Below are positions 10,929 to 22,701 of a stretch of 64,000 bases of DNA, one piece after another. The stretch lies in the NCBI GenBank assembly GCA_000729835.1, contig JFHB01000035.1, forward strand, positions 124,001 to 188,000, read 5' to 3'. The position numbers were made by a program, and so were the translations under genes. The DNA comes from Atkinsonella hypoxylon (taxonomy: Eukaryota; Ascomycota; Sordariomycetes; Hypocreales; Clavicipitaceae). How positions within the stretch are numbered: position 1 is the first letter of the stretch; the number at the start of each line of letters is the position of its first letter. The notes beneath the pieces were generated by a model. The model ran no database searches and had not been told where the DNA came from. It saw nothing but the letters and a program-made list of their open reading frames with translations.

Positions 10929-12813
10929 CAATCAAGCCCCCCAGCCGTACAGATGTGGGAGCATAATTTGGATGAAAGTGCAGGACTTTTGTTAATTTTT
11001 CGATTCCAAACACTCATATATTGCATTAGCTTGCGCACCGTTCGGTCTGGGAGATGATGTGGACTGCGAAGGGATGAAGTGAAAGGAGAGGATGTAGGAA
11101 GGGCGAAGGATCATCAAGCCACGCGTTCCCTGTGGGTCCATTTGGGTCCAGGTAAGAGGCCCGCGGGTACCCGTCCAAGACGCGTATAAAAGACTATAGA
11201 TAGAAAATCAAATATATAGCTTAATACCCATTTAGTATAACTACTATTGTACTGCTTAATAAATTACCTGTTAAGTAGACTACGAAGCTACAGAGCTATA
11301 GTAACTAGGAGAAGGGTGATAAGATTGAAGTGGGTCTAGACGGATACCTCCGTCTAGACCCGTTTTAGAAACAGGTACCCGTGGGCACCTAGGTATGCAG
11401 CGAGTGCAGTGCGACTCAATGCGACAACAATATGCATGTTAATTCTTATGGATCGAAACTGAGCAAGTGTGTGTTTCTCTGGACGAATGTTACCTACTGT
11501 GCGGCGGACTGTACAGCCACTTGTACAGTAGTGCACTATTACAGTATATATAGTAATCACAAAGGCGGGAAAATATCTGATAAAGTGTGTTGGTTGAAGT
11601 CCTTGTTTTCAGCTATCTAATACAAGAAAACAGTCTTTATTTATCCTACGATCCCTCTTCTCGTAGTTGATACTAGAAGCTAACTGCTATGTTGATTAAT
11701 AGACTATTTCATGAATCAGGTTGCTATTAGACACCAGCATTATTACTATAGTTAGAACAGGGCGTCGCTTGTTGCAAGGAGACTAGTTGATCCTTAAGAG
11801 CGTTGATACAGGAGGCGCAGGCCTTGTGGCGTTAGACGTTGGTGCCACCAGGTGCTGGGATTGCCGATTGCTGTGCATTGCGAGCATTTCCGTCGGTCGC
11901 GCCCGGTCGCATCTGGCTGCATGTGGTTGCAAGGTCTTCTATTGATAGAACCGGTTGAAGAGACTGATACGGAATAGAGCAATTGATAAAGCCTATCAGA
12001 GGCCTCTCCTGTGGACCACTCACTGTAGATAAATTACGGGAGCCTTGACCCCTCTGCGTCCAATGCCCATGCTTCTCCGGAGAGGCAGGCACCTGACTCT
12101 GACTCTTGCGTCCATGGTTGATAAAGGACACTCGTGGTGTACGGTACAACAAGCTGTACAACATAACTCCTGAATGTGCGGCAGTAGCTAGGAGGGATTT
12201 AGTTCTTAGATTCTTTTTATATGCATCTAGGTAATGAGCTAAATTCCCACGTACTTACAATTGTCTCAGCATAACCCTGGTTAAAACTAACTAACCCTTA
12301 TACGTACCTGGAGTGGCAAAATCATTCAGGAGGGGAAGGGGGGTTGGAACCTCGGACTGTATCGGCTTATGTGGGGCGGCTAGTTGGCTCCTGCCAGGTA
12401 CAGTGGGTGTATGGGTGTACTGGGGTGTACTCCATACCTGACGATCGCTAAGCTAAGCAAGGGTGTTCCCGCGTGCCTGGGCGGCCTGCGGGAGTAATGG
12501 ACAAGGGATGGCAGTCATAATGGCATTCATGTCAATCTGACCCGGCAGGCCGAACACAATCCTTGTCCTTACACCAGCCACATTGGCTTGCGATACTCCT
12601 AGATCCCATTCCATAGCCACTACGGAATAGGTATGCAACAATCTGCTGTTTGCTGCCGCCGCCGCCCTCCCCTTCGTGCCTTCCTCCTCAATTTTAAAAA
12701 CTCTTGGTGACGTCCCAGGCCGACGCTTCCAGCACGACCAAGAGCAACAAGACTCGCAAACCTCTCTCTGCTCGGCTGTTTCACTGTGACTTTTGCTTGT
12801 CAAAATCTGTCAG
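10929..12813. other. Gene-poor AT-rich intergenic region with MITE-like element
   Basis: No intact gene is recognised. It holds a small element with terminal and internal inverted repeats (about 11149-11388). About 400 bp of AT-rich sequence follows. Between about 11760 and 12164 on the minus strand two open stretches in one frame (ending APGGTNV, then RHKACASCINAL after a TAA) look like decayed coding sequence of unknown origin. Confidence 0.5.
11149..11388. mobile_element. Short MITE-like element with internal perfect hairpin
   Basis: The left end gcccgcgggtacccg (near 11158) matches the reverse complement of the right end near 11370-11388 (gcccacgggtacctg) at 13 of 15 positions. Inside the right end, 11332-11344 and 11349-11361 form a perfect 13-bp inverted repeat around a 4-base loop (gggtctagacgga / tccgtctagaccc). 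The core is AT-rich and non-coding. The total of about 240 bp suits a miniature inverted-repeat element, but the exact ends are uncertain. Confidence 0.5.
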
Positions 12814-14303
12814 ATGAAGCGTGAGTCTAGTATGTCCGGGCTGTGCCTGTCTCGGTGGGCCTTGATAGCCATAGGCGCAGCAATGATTATCATAATTCTT
12901 TTCGGTCTTCGCCAACAAGACTTGCGATACAGTAGAGGAGCAACGACCCATCGTTACAATGACCGGGACGACAACTTACAGGACATCTTCAACGCGACTC
13001 TTGGTGTATGCTTTCCTACCCTCCCTTCCTTTTTTTTACCGTGACCCTCCGCTGTGCTTGTATATGTTGTATGTGCAATGATATTTTTACGTGCATTGAG
13101 CGTTCTTCCTTGCTTTCTGGGTCCGCGCCGGGACATCCTTCCACCCAGTCGAGGCAGGCCGGCCGACTTTGATCCTGTGCTGACTATTGACAGTTCGAAG
13201 ATGTTTTGGTCGTTGGCCTGCCGTCACGGACGGATCGCCGTGATGGCATGACACTTGCTGCTGCCCTCTCCGAAATCAAAATCACATTTGTCGATGGAGT
13301 AAAGGGTGAAGACGTCAACGAGAAGGCAATTCCAATGCCCGAAAGCCGTCGGCACCTCAAAGGCGCAAGTCTTGGTTCATGGCGTGGTCACATCAACGCA
13401 ATTCAGGAGTAGGTCGTCTGCATGCTGGACTGATGATCTGGTCGCCATCTATGAAACAAAATGCCCCACGGCTCGTTGGGACAAGTGCTAACCATGTTTC
13501 TCTTGCGCAGGGTCGTTCGAAGAAATCTATCCTCCGCATTGATCATGGAAGACGATGTCGATTGGGATGTCAGGATTCGGGAGCAGCTACACGATTTCGC
13601 TTTGTCAAGTCGCGCACTTACCCAGCCACTCGTCGGCCAAACAGGCAGATACGCTGACCCGACCTACCCTCGGCCCAAAGAGGGCTCACCGGAGAAGCTC
13701 TCAGACATCAACTTTTACCAGCTGCCAGCCACCGTCAAGCCTTCCAACACGCCATACGGAGATAACTGGGATGCCCTATGGCTCGGCCACTGTGGCATGA
13801 GCTTTCCCTTTGGGGATAGCAAACGTCTACCAAAAGGACGAGTGACCAAGGAGAATGACGTGACGGTTCCTTATAAGAAGGATTTGTGGTCAATCAACAG
13901 ACCATTCCGCCTGCTGGAACATTATCCCGAGCACACACGTGTCGTCCATCACGCGCAAGAAGGAGTTTGCTGTCTTGCCTATGCTGTCAGCCAACGCGGC
14001 GCGCGCAAGATGCTTCGCGAGCTCGCTCTCAAGCCCGCAACTGATGCTTTCGACATTCTACTGCGGTTCTACTGCGAGGGCACCCAGGGGCGCACCAAGC
14101 AAGAATGCCTCACTGTGAACCCGTCTCTGTTCTCACATCATCGACCGATTGGACCGATTGGCTCATCTAGTGACATTGGCAAACACGGCGATGGCTACCG
14201 ACAGACGGCTTCCACTGACATGATTCGATTCAGCACACGCCTCAATGCCGGAGTGATTCTCGACGGGTCGACTGACTACGCCGACCAGTTTCCTGCGCCT
14301 TAG
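12814..14303 (+). CDS. Glycosyltransferase family 25-like type II membrane protein
   Basis: Three exons, 12814-13005, 13194-13408 and 13511-14303, give 399 residues. Residues about 14-32 (CLSRWALIAIGAAMIIIIL) form a single N-terminal signal anchor, so the catalytic part should face the Golgi lumen. The family-25 signature is visible: exon 2 begins with FEDVLVVGLPSRTDRRD, equivalent to the first strand with conserved Arg/Asp. Further in are GHINAIQE (acceptor-side helix) and MEDDVDWD at residues 148-155, the acidic metal/sugar-nucleotide motif. A late segment AYAVSQRGARKML is also typical. Family members transfer galactose or related sugars to lipopolysaccharide or collagen; the fungal substrate is unknown. 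A second possible start is Met at 12832. It is co-directional with the DUF3405 gene downstream. Confidence 0.88.
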
Positions 14304-15986
14304 ACTCCGTGATGACGGATAGTCTTTCATATAATTTGTCGCATCGTATTAGTGTCGTTTAAGGCGAATTTTTCTTTTCCTTTCTTGGATATCGCCTTAT
14401 GGCTCATGAATTGGCAAGCATAATGTTCGGGTTCTGGAGTTGTGGGTATGAATGGATTAGTTTGCTTGCTCGTCGGGTCAAGGATTCCTTTATTTGAGGA
14501 AAAAGAATACTTTTACCAAACCTTCTTTTACTAGTGATTCACTTTACCATATAAATTGGCTCGCTTGTCTCTGCAAAAGACAACAATGATTCTTATTTAC
14601 TCATGCATTTTCTAAATTAGGAGGTGCAGTCCTGATTTCCATTATAATCATGTTATATAGTATTCCAGCTTCACGTAGAAGTATTGGGATCGCGTCTCCG
14701 CAGTCTTTCTTATCATGACTGTCTTCCACTCCTACTTTTTTTTTTTTTTTTTCCAAGACCATATGTATGACACAGTACTAGTTTTGAAGCACCTCATCTG
14801 CATTCCAGCCCGCAACGCCTCTGAGGCCTCTGCTCACTCGAAGGGATGTCAGGGGTCTTCCATTCTCAGCATGACTGCGCGCTCTCCGAGCATCAAGTTA
14901 GAAACGTTTAACACAGCTATTTCACTGTCGATGACTATTAAATAGAATAAAATAGACTTTTTGCACTCCGTCATTGCGCCTTATGGAAGACTGCAATTGT
15001 GAAGTGGAATCCCTTATGGGTGGTCTCGCCAGCTACCACAATTAGAAACCAGTCAAACGAGGCGTGGCTGCGATGAGTGTGTGATTTGTACGCGGCCAGG
15101 TTGCTGGTACTTCTGCTCTAGCTCCCATAGTAACGTTGCTAAAGTAATAGGCACCTTAGAATCAATATGTCATAAGTGCCCAACTTTCAAATTCTAGACA
15201 TGCAAAAGGGAATACTCAATAGACATCGCAGCCATGGAGGTATCAATGACGTCTTGCAAGAGGTGGATCCCGGTCTGCCAAAGGGATAGTTAAGCTCAAT
15301 TCCTCCGTATGCACCATTAAAAGCGGGCCTGTAGTATTATTGTGTTTCACTAAGGAATGTGGATACCATTGGATTTGTTCGGAATTACGGAATACTCCCG
15401 ACCCACTGCAACAATGCTGCATCTACGCTCAACGGTAATTGGACAGTCAGTCCTGTCGGAGAACAATAAGCCTGTAGCTCTCCTGCCTGCACCTTCCAAC
15501 CAATGAAATCGAGTCGCTTATCGGTACTTTATTTCCACACTAATTATACATTTCGATGAAAGTACATGAAGCTGGGAGGATAGCCTCACGAAGGCCTTGC
15601 GGCTTTCCAGGTCGCTTAAGGTTTCGGGTCTAAAGTAAGGAGGGCGTGGGGTTGAGTGACCGTTTTACCTCCTTACCGACGTTCAAGGACATGTGGCGGC
15701 GACCCAGGCGTAAAATTATGACGGGTTGCGGGTAGCAATGCAACCGTTCTTATCTCCTTCAGGAATAGCCAATTATATGCTTAGAATTGCCTGGCAGCTA
15801 GTTCGTATTAGGCGTAGTGTAGGCACGCTACCAACAGGTTGGGTGCCTGGAAATACGAGACACCAATTGTTACTTACCAAGGTCCCTTGCATGTCCTGTC
15901 TTAAGGGCTATTTTTTCATGACCGCAAAAAAAAAACCCTGATCGCGTTAAGGACCTTGGACACATGGGTCCCATATCCGGTTAGCG
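14304..15986. other. Intergenic region, no gene recognised
   Basis: The 3' flank of the GT25 gene is AT-rich, with a 17-base T run at 14736-14752. No coding frame, RNA or array is recognisable. The 5' leader of the next gene should lie at its right end. Confidence 0.5.
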
Positions 15987-18031
15987 ATGAGAAACCGAAC
16001 AACAACCTGGTCGCGTCTTTTGCCTTGGCGCTTTTCGTCTCGTCACTTTTCGTCTCGTCACTTGGGCTTGGTGATTTTCTTTACAACCCTGTGGCTTTTC
16101 GTCGGCGCCGTCCTCTACTTCCCTCCACGGTCTGACAAGACGAGCCCATTCCCTAATCGTGAATCTCGTCTTTGGGTGAGGCCTCTTTCTAAGCGAGTAT
16201 CATGTTATGGTCCACGAGGGAAATTGTTATCGAACAGTCCTGATGACGAACTTCAATTTGGCCACCTGATTAATACCTGTAAGATCCATATTTCGTTCCT
16301 GCCAAGGCGTCCCGCCCGGCGCATCTTTATACATCTTTTGTACGCCGACCTTTTTTTTTTTTTTTTTTTTATGTCTTCTTCCTCGTGGCTTATTCATGAT
16401 AGCATACCCGGTTCCATTTATCGGATCTCATCGCGAACTCGGTGCTGCGCAGACGTGGATGACAGCGGACGGACGATATGGCCCGTACGGATTCGCGGAA
16501 GATACAGACCAGAATAATCGGTCCAGAGTGGACTGGGAGAAATTGAACTGGGGACAGCTTCAGAATGACTGCTTGGAGCGGAACAGATTCCGATTTCCCA
16601 GCTCAATGAGGAATATGACGACGGAACCGAGGTTGACCTGGAGAGACGAGACTAATCTTATGCCCACGCCGGATCCCCTTTCTGTCAATGCCACGCGACG
16701 GACGGCCTTGCTTATCCGGGCTTGGGCGAATTTTGTATACAAGCCAGAGGATCTGTGGAACGTCCGCTCTTTGATCGTCGAGGCCGTGCTCCGTACTGGT
16801 GGCGAATATCAAGTGGTTCTATTTGTGCACATACAAGACAAGGATAAGAACATCTTCAAGTCCAAGGAGAACTATGATGCTGCTTTCGAGGCAGCGAACA
16901 TTCCGCCAGAGCTGCAGTCTATTGCTATCTTATGGGACGAAAATCTACTCGAATCATGGTACGACAAGGTCCAAGAACACGGGTAAGCTAGTGCAGTTCT
17001 GTTTCGCACCAAAAACGTTGGGTGAAATAAAATGTGATATGAAAAATCCAAGGAACAAAGAAAGATTCTAATCGTTTTGAGCTCAAAATAGGACTATGTT
17101 CCAGGTCAATCAACCTGCACAGCTTTTTGCACTACATTACCCAGAGTTCGATCACTACTGGCAAATCGAAATGGACCAGCGGTTCCTGGGCGATGCAGGA
17201 CAATATCTCGATGCCCTATCCCGTTTTGCCCGCAACGAACCCCGCAAGCAAGCGCTCGAGCGCTCGACGTTCGCCTTCCACGACGACATCTACGGCACCT
17301 ACAGAGAGATGATGTCGCGCGTGGACGCCGCCAACAAGGGCCGATCACGAGCCTGGGGGCCGATCAAGATCCCCGACCTGACGCCCATCGGGCCAAACCC
17401 ACCTGTGCCCCTACGGTCAGACGAAGCCTTCGCCTGGGGCGTGGGGGAGGACGCAGATGTGGTGGTGACGAGTTTCTGCGCCGACGTGCTGCAGACGACG
17501 TGGTGGACCTTCCACGACTGGATACAAGGCTTCAAGAAGGGCAGGCACACGCCGCGATGGTTCTGCCCGCCGGCCGTCATGCGCGCCAGCCGGAAACTAC
17601 TGCTGGCGATCCATCAGGCTCAGCACGACAAGGGACTCAGCGTGCCCGGCGAGGCGACGCTGCCCTCGTTCGCGCTCTGGCACGGCTTGAAGCTGAGCTA
17701 TCCCCCGCAGCCGGCCTACATGCGTCCGCACGAGCCGGCGTTTTTCGACTGGCAGGACGACTGGACGCGGGACCCGGCCGGGTGGTTGAACTCGACGGTG
17801 ACGCCGTGGTTTGGCAACACGACGGAGACGTCGCCGGATGGGCTTTCGCATGGCAACCCGCAGAGCTGGGCGGATATGGGCATGTCGTATTGGTGGACGT
17901 CGGACTACCCGCGGAGGATATTCGATGTGTGGCTTTCTGCGGACGCGGGGGAGCAGGTGCCGGGGGTGTTGGCGGTGCAGGACGGGGAGATGTATGCGCC
18001 GAATATGGTGATGCATCCTGTTAAGTCATGA
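15987..18031 (+). CDS. DUF3405 family protein (putative Golgi glycosyltransferase-like)
   Basis: Three exons, 15987-16278, 16403-16982 and 17092-18031, give 603 residues; introns are 124 and 109 nt. The N-terminus has one transmembrane anchor (HLGLVIFFTTLWLFVGAVLYF, split here by no gap in frame) after an Arg-rich cytosolic tail. Family marks are KRVSCYGPRGKLL before the first splice, then FIGSHRELGA, WMTADGRYGPYGF, ALLIRAW and HYWQIEMDQRF. The last is the acidic motif region expected of a nucleotide-sugar enzyme fold. DUF3405 proteins are widespread in filamentous fungi and lack proven biochemistry. The first intron contains a 20-base T run (16351-16370). Exon 3 from about 17200 onward is far more GC-rich than exons 1-2. 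The phase only works if exon 1 ends at 16278 rather than at the earlier gtgagg near 16176. Confidence 0.88.
16351..16370. repeat. T20 homopolymer inside intron 1 of the DUF3405 gene
   Basis: Twenty uninterrupted T residues lie about 32 bp before the acceptor. They may act as an extended pyrimidine tract. Confidence 0.9.
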
Positions 18032-19128
18032 TGGGCATGGGGTCGCGTGTGTTGATGATGAATGGGCGGACTTGTGTTTGAAGAGTCTCAATGACCTGGT
18101 GCTGCACATGTAATGAATGGCGTCATTTAGTATGTACATATCCGACTGTCTCTCTAAGAGCTTTTTATTTATTTATTTATTTATTTATTCATTAATTTAT
18201 TTATTTATATATTGACCAGCGTTGGCTCACCATGTCCTGCACCACCGTTCTAGTGTCAACCACGGTTGTCATCACCTTGCAGCCAAGTCCGGCCCATATC
18301 AATAGTGTCGTCTGATGTTCTGAGGGTTTGAAGTCAAAGGGGAAGAGATAGAATGTTTGTCTTTGCCTCTTGAACATCCCACATGCTTCCTCTCCAATTT
18401 ACAACTGTTGAATGCGTTATCTATTGAATTTGTACTAACTAGCTAAACACCACGCACGGCCTATGCAAGCATCCACTCACGTCGCTCGGCCCTCGGGAAG
18501 CCGCCGACGCTTGCGCGCACTAGTGCCCACTAGGCAAGGTCGTCGAGGCTGAGTTTGTCGGTGCGTGGATGATTACATGATGAACGCCAACGTGTGAGCG
18601 CTCTACCACGGGCCGTCCGTCCGCTCTCGTCCAGACCATCATGGACCGCCGACCGCGGGTCCCCGGAGTCTGCTGGGGCGGCTCCTGGCGCCACTTATAC
18701 CACCTATACATACGCTGTCTGGCTTGGAATTCGTCCAAATCAAGTGGCCTGTGCCTTGCCCGCCGACGCGCTCCACCCGACTGGACAGACCGGCGGGTTA
18801 ACGTCCAATGAATTCAAGAAATTGCTTTCTGTATCATCCCAGCCTCGGCCCCAGTGGGGACGACGGTGTCTCGGAGTAAGCAAGGGTTCAAGAGTTGCAG
18901 CCGACAGAATAACTAACTATTCGTATGAAAATCCCTCGTGCCCTCGGTATACATCGCGCCGTCTGTCCCCTCCCATCACTACTAAAACCCTGTCTTGCCT
19001 TTTCCTACCTCCCCAGCTTCTGTCGCATGACCGACGTCTTCATCCGATCACTTACTTGGCTTCCTCTCGCCCGCCCGCAGGCTCCCCGTCCCACGACCTC
19101 CAGACGATGTGAAGATTTCTCCCATCCG
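18032..19128. other. Intergenic region with TTTA microsatellite
   Basis: It contains a tetranucleotide repeat at about 18163-18210 shortly after the DUF3405 stop and otherwise nothing recognised. The right part is the promoter/leader of the next gene. Confidence 0.55.
18163..18210. repeat. Microsatellite (TTTA)n, imperfect
   Basis: About eleven TTTA-type units with one interruption, about 130 bp downstream of the stop codon, in a likely 3' flank. Confidence 0.9.
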
Positions 19129-21121
19129 ATGACTAGCGCCATGGGCTCTTTCAAATACACCCTCAAGAACAGCTCGACCGACAAGTCCATCAGGTCCCCC
19201 CGCCTCTCCAGGCAAGCCCAGAGCCTCACCTACGAGCGCTTACACAGGGGTCGCCAGCTGCGCAAGTTGCTGGGCGCCTGCCTGACGCGATGGCTCGTGA
19301 CGCTGGTGCTGTGCGCCTCCATATACTCGGTGCTCTGGCAGTACTCGAGCAAGACGGCCATGGTGACGTCCAAGAAGAAGGAGTTCAATGCGCTTATCGT
19401 CGGCCTGTCCATCTTGCTCAGCTTGAACCTGGCCAGCTCGCTGAAGCACATGGTTGCCACGCTGCGGTGGTGGGTGTTGAGCTTGAAAGAGTGGAAGCCG
19501 CGTGAGGTGAGTTTCCTGGGGGGGGGGGGGGGGGGGCTTCTTTCCGGCGATTGCGAAAGCCTTGAGCGAGCAGAGAGGAGAATAATGTAGGCTGAATTCT
19601 GGATTTGCAGGTTGATTTAGTCCTCCAGAGTGAAAACATTAGTCGCATGGTGCGGCTCATGTATGTGTCGAGAGGGATCTCGCTTCGGGCCTATGTCATT
19701 GTATGGATCGCGATCAATGTGGTGCGTTGATACGGAGGCCTTCCCTTTCCGTGGTATTCAGCTCTTGACGGGAAACACTGACATGTTGACATGACGTGCA
19801 ATGTAGGCTGCGCAGATTGGCCTGGCGACAATCGGTCTTACGTACAATATCAATGGCGCCGACAAGATTGTTCCCACCGTGCCGGGCGTGGTGTCGATCC
19901 CGGATCTGTCCACGCTTCAGACGACGAAGCTGTCTTCCTCGAATGGCATTTCGGAGAGCCAGACGCAGAATGCACTGCGGTATACTGCCAACAGGTGAGT
20001 GCACATTTTGAACAAGGACAAACCCTCTCTTACCACTCCTTTCCTTTTCGTAGCTCATGGTCCCGCTGCCCAATTCTTTGTAACGCATGGGATAGTAACA
20101 TGCTAACTCTGATCTCAGCTATGGAATGGTAGGCATGGCAGCCGGCATCGTTTCCTACAACTTCATCGTTCCCCAGCCAGGCACCGTCTTCAACCTAGAC
20201 AACGCCCCCATCTTCTGCCAAGACACTACCTGCACCTCGTGGTTCTACGAGGCCACTCCTCCCAACGCATCCTACTATCTCATGGCCGCTTCCAACCGCT
20301 CCGTCGCCACACACTCGACCTGCCAGTCCTGGAAAGTCACCAAGGGTGGCAGCGGCAACACCGACACCATCACCATCGCCGATGGGAAAAACACGTCCGT
20401 CTTCATTCCCACCAAGAATGGACCCTCACAAACCACCTTCATCGTCGACCCCCGCAACGACCAGCACATCGGCTGGAGCATCGTCAATGCCTTTGAAGCG
20501 TCCACTGTGGATCCCTGGTTCTACAAGTGCAACGTCAGCATCTCGCCTGTCCGAAACGCCGTCATCCCAGAGCACCATCTCGGCGACAAGGTCAAGCTCA
20601 TGGCCCCTGCAGCGATAGCCCTCCAGGGCTATGGCTCATCCGGCCTGGGCACCAACGTCTCTGACAGAATACAGTTCCAGAGCTACCCTGCCGAGACATT
20701 CGCCGGCTCAAGATGGAACGGCAACGTCTCCCTCATGGGCTACCAGACTAGCTCATTTGCCGCTGGTGTCATTCTCGCCACCGCCCAGTCCAACTCGAAT
20801 GTCAACGCAACGGGCCAGATGCCCCTCAAGGGCATAACCCTCGACATCATGAATTGGTCCTATGTCCACGTTATACTGGGCCTCATCATGGGCCTGCAGC
20901 TCGTATTTGCACTCATTTCCATTGTGCTGTCGAACATGGTCATGGTCCGCGACCACAGCCACCTTGGTGAGGCGACCTTGTTGAAATCTGCCCTTTGCGA
21001 CTTGAGTTATCGGGCTGTCATGTGCAATGAGACGGAGCTGGCGTCCTTGTATCCCGAGTCTACGACAATGAGGTATGTGCCTGATACGAATGGGGTGTAT
21101 TACCTGCGTGTGACGACTTGA
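19129..21121 (+). CDS. Large fungal plasma-membrane-type glycoprotein, function unknown
   Basis: Four exons, 19129-19506, 19611-19721, 19807-19994 and 20119-21121, give 559 residues. The N-terminal 45 residues are basic and Ser-rich. Hydrophobic segments follow at about 51-70 (RWLVTLVLCASIYSVLWQY), 80-97 (ALIVGLSILLSLNLASSL) and near the exon 2/3 junction (YVIVWIAINVAAQIGLATIGL). A long outside domain of about 320 residues holds paired cysteines and many N-glycosylation sequons (NAS, NRS, NTS, NVS). A last membrane helix (VHVILGLIMGLQLVFALISIVL) precedes a 60-residue tail. This architecture recurs in uncharacterised ascomycete proteins; no enzyme motif is visible. The start is ATG 19129 (MTSAMGSF); 19141 is equally possible. 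Intron 1 has a 19-base G run. Confidence 0.8.
19518..19536. repeat. G19 homopolymer in intron 1
   Basis: Nineteen consecutive G residues start 12 nt after the donor site. Length is likely to vary between sequencing runs and strains. Confidence 0.85.
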
Positions 21122-22701
21122 GCATTTTTCCAGCCAGATCATATTGGAAGGGTTTTTCGAAATGAAAATTTCCTTTTCTGCATTTGGAGCGGCATCTAGC
21201 GTTTTCTTTATTAGTGATTTGAGACTAGAATTAGAGCACAGGTCGGGGTAGAAAAAGATGGTATTAGACTTGTACAATTCACCTACTTTACGGGTTATCA
21301 TGTCTACGAAGCTGTGCCGCTTTGGAATACCTTCCGGCGTGTATTCGCATTGCCCTCGACGGACTCTATAGCTTCTGGTCTTGCAAGATGCTGATGAGAT
21401 GCGCCTCGGGGGAGTGTCTTCTTATGTACCGAGCGGCCAAGACACCATTACACTTGGCCCTCCAACCCCGGTCCATCTTTGTACAGACTTGACCCTTGGA
21501 CACGAGCTTGAGAGACGTAGCCACTGCTTGCCTGGCTCGATTCGAGGTAGAGAGACCAAGATCGTAGTGAAGCACTCAACGATAGCACCAGTCGACTTCT
21601 CCAGCAAACCTATGGCCGCAGATCCACACGGCAGCTGCCGATGCGTGTAGAAATATGTGTCTTTGCATGCCGCGCTGATTGCATCCCAGAGGGAGTATGT
21701 GCATCCGTGGACGAGTGTGATGCCCCTAGTGGTTCATAGTCATCGATTAAATTTCGAGACGATGATAATGTAAAGCTCGTGCCTAATCCGAAGCTCAAGA
21801 GTCGTGCATGCGGCGTTCGTCTACATTGCCAAGTCTCAAGGGCCAAAACCTTTGCGCCCGTCAATCTGTTTGGTCGATCACGGAATTTTTCTAGTTGAGC
21901 ATAATCTGCCCATTCTCAACTGCCGACAGCTTGCAATGTGGAGTCGGTGGTGCGTGGCGCTCACTGAGCCACGGCAAGCAATGCAGCGCGGCAAGGTGTT
22001 GACAGATTAATCCGACCCTCGCTGCCCACTACTCTCCCTGTGCTGAGTGTCGGATTAAATTGTCGCCAACGTGCGGGGGCTACTCCGTACATCGGTCCTT
22101 CATTGCAACGTCGTCAACTGTGGCTGGGCTGCTAGACCCATGTTTACTGGCAATGACCTCATCGAGCCCTCCTTGCGCTCCTGTCCCCTCTTTCTCCTCT
22201 CCAGCTCCCGCGCTGCAAAGCCCCTTCACGTTAATACAAGATACGTGGCACGGCGTCCTCTGCTACGTGATTTGCCGGGGCTGCGCAGCCGTTTGCCAAG
22301 TCTCTGCACGTCGCTGTTTCCATCGTCGGCTTCCCTTGGCCAGTGCCAGGGGCAATGTAACTATGTGCTGTCTTGTCTGGTTGGGGATATCGAGCCGAAG
22401 AAAAATCAGGCTTGGGGACGCGAAAGCTTGGTCGATCATGTGGGCGACCATGAACGCATTTGCCATGGGTTGAACTTATCACTCGGGTTCTGATGTTCCA
22501 AGTGCGTCACAGCCCGGGAAGTGAGTGCCTGGGTTTTCTAGATAAAGGTTGCGAATCCCGCTGCTTGATTGTGGACGCCAACGCAGCACGATACCTTACG
22601 TTTCGCCTGTTCAGCACATCGTCAAACTCTCAAACTATCTACTTAAACTAATACCTCTTTTGCACTTGTACTCCTGCGAACAAAGTATACCCATCAGCAC
22701 A
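21122..22701. other. Intergenic region, no gene recognised
   Basis: There are several short open frames of 60-140 codons on both strands, but none with domain features, hydrophobic patterns or conserved-looking composition. I see no RNA gene or repeat array. Confidence 0.5.

Noticed and set aside
11832..12164. A 110-codon minus-strand frame as a gene
   Set aside because: Composition suggests decayed coding sequence, but no family, start context or splice partner is recognisable, so it is only mentioned in the region note.
16176..16402. A shorter first exon of the DUF3405 gene ending at the gtgagg at 16176
   Set aside because: It would leave the conserved CYGPRG segment out and put exon 2 out of frame; the gtaaga donor at 16279 keeps both.
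17500..18024. Long alternative frames in the GC-rich exon of the DUF3405 gene on both strands
   Set aside because: The high GC content removes stop codons. Only the frame at 17092-18031 joins to the upstream exons and has the family pattern.
22540..22575. tRNA-like words (ggttgcgaatccc) and ggtcgaaccccgg near 24165
   Set aside because: No matching acceptor stem or A-box at the right distance could be found by eye.
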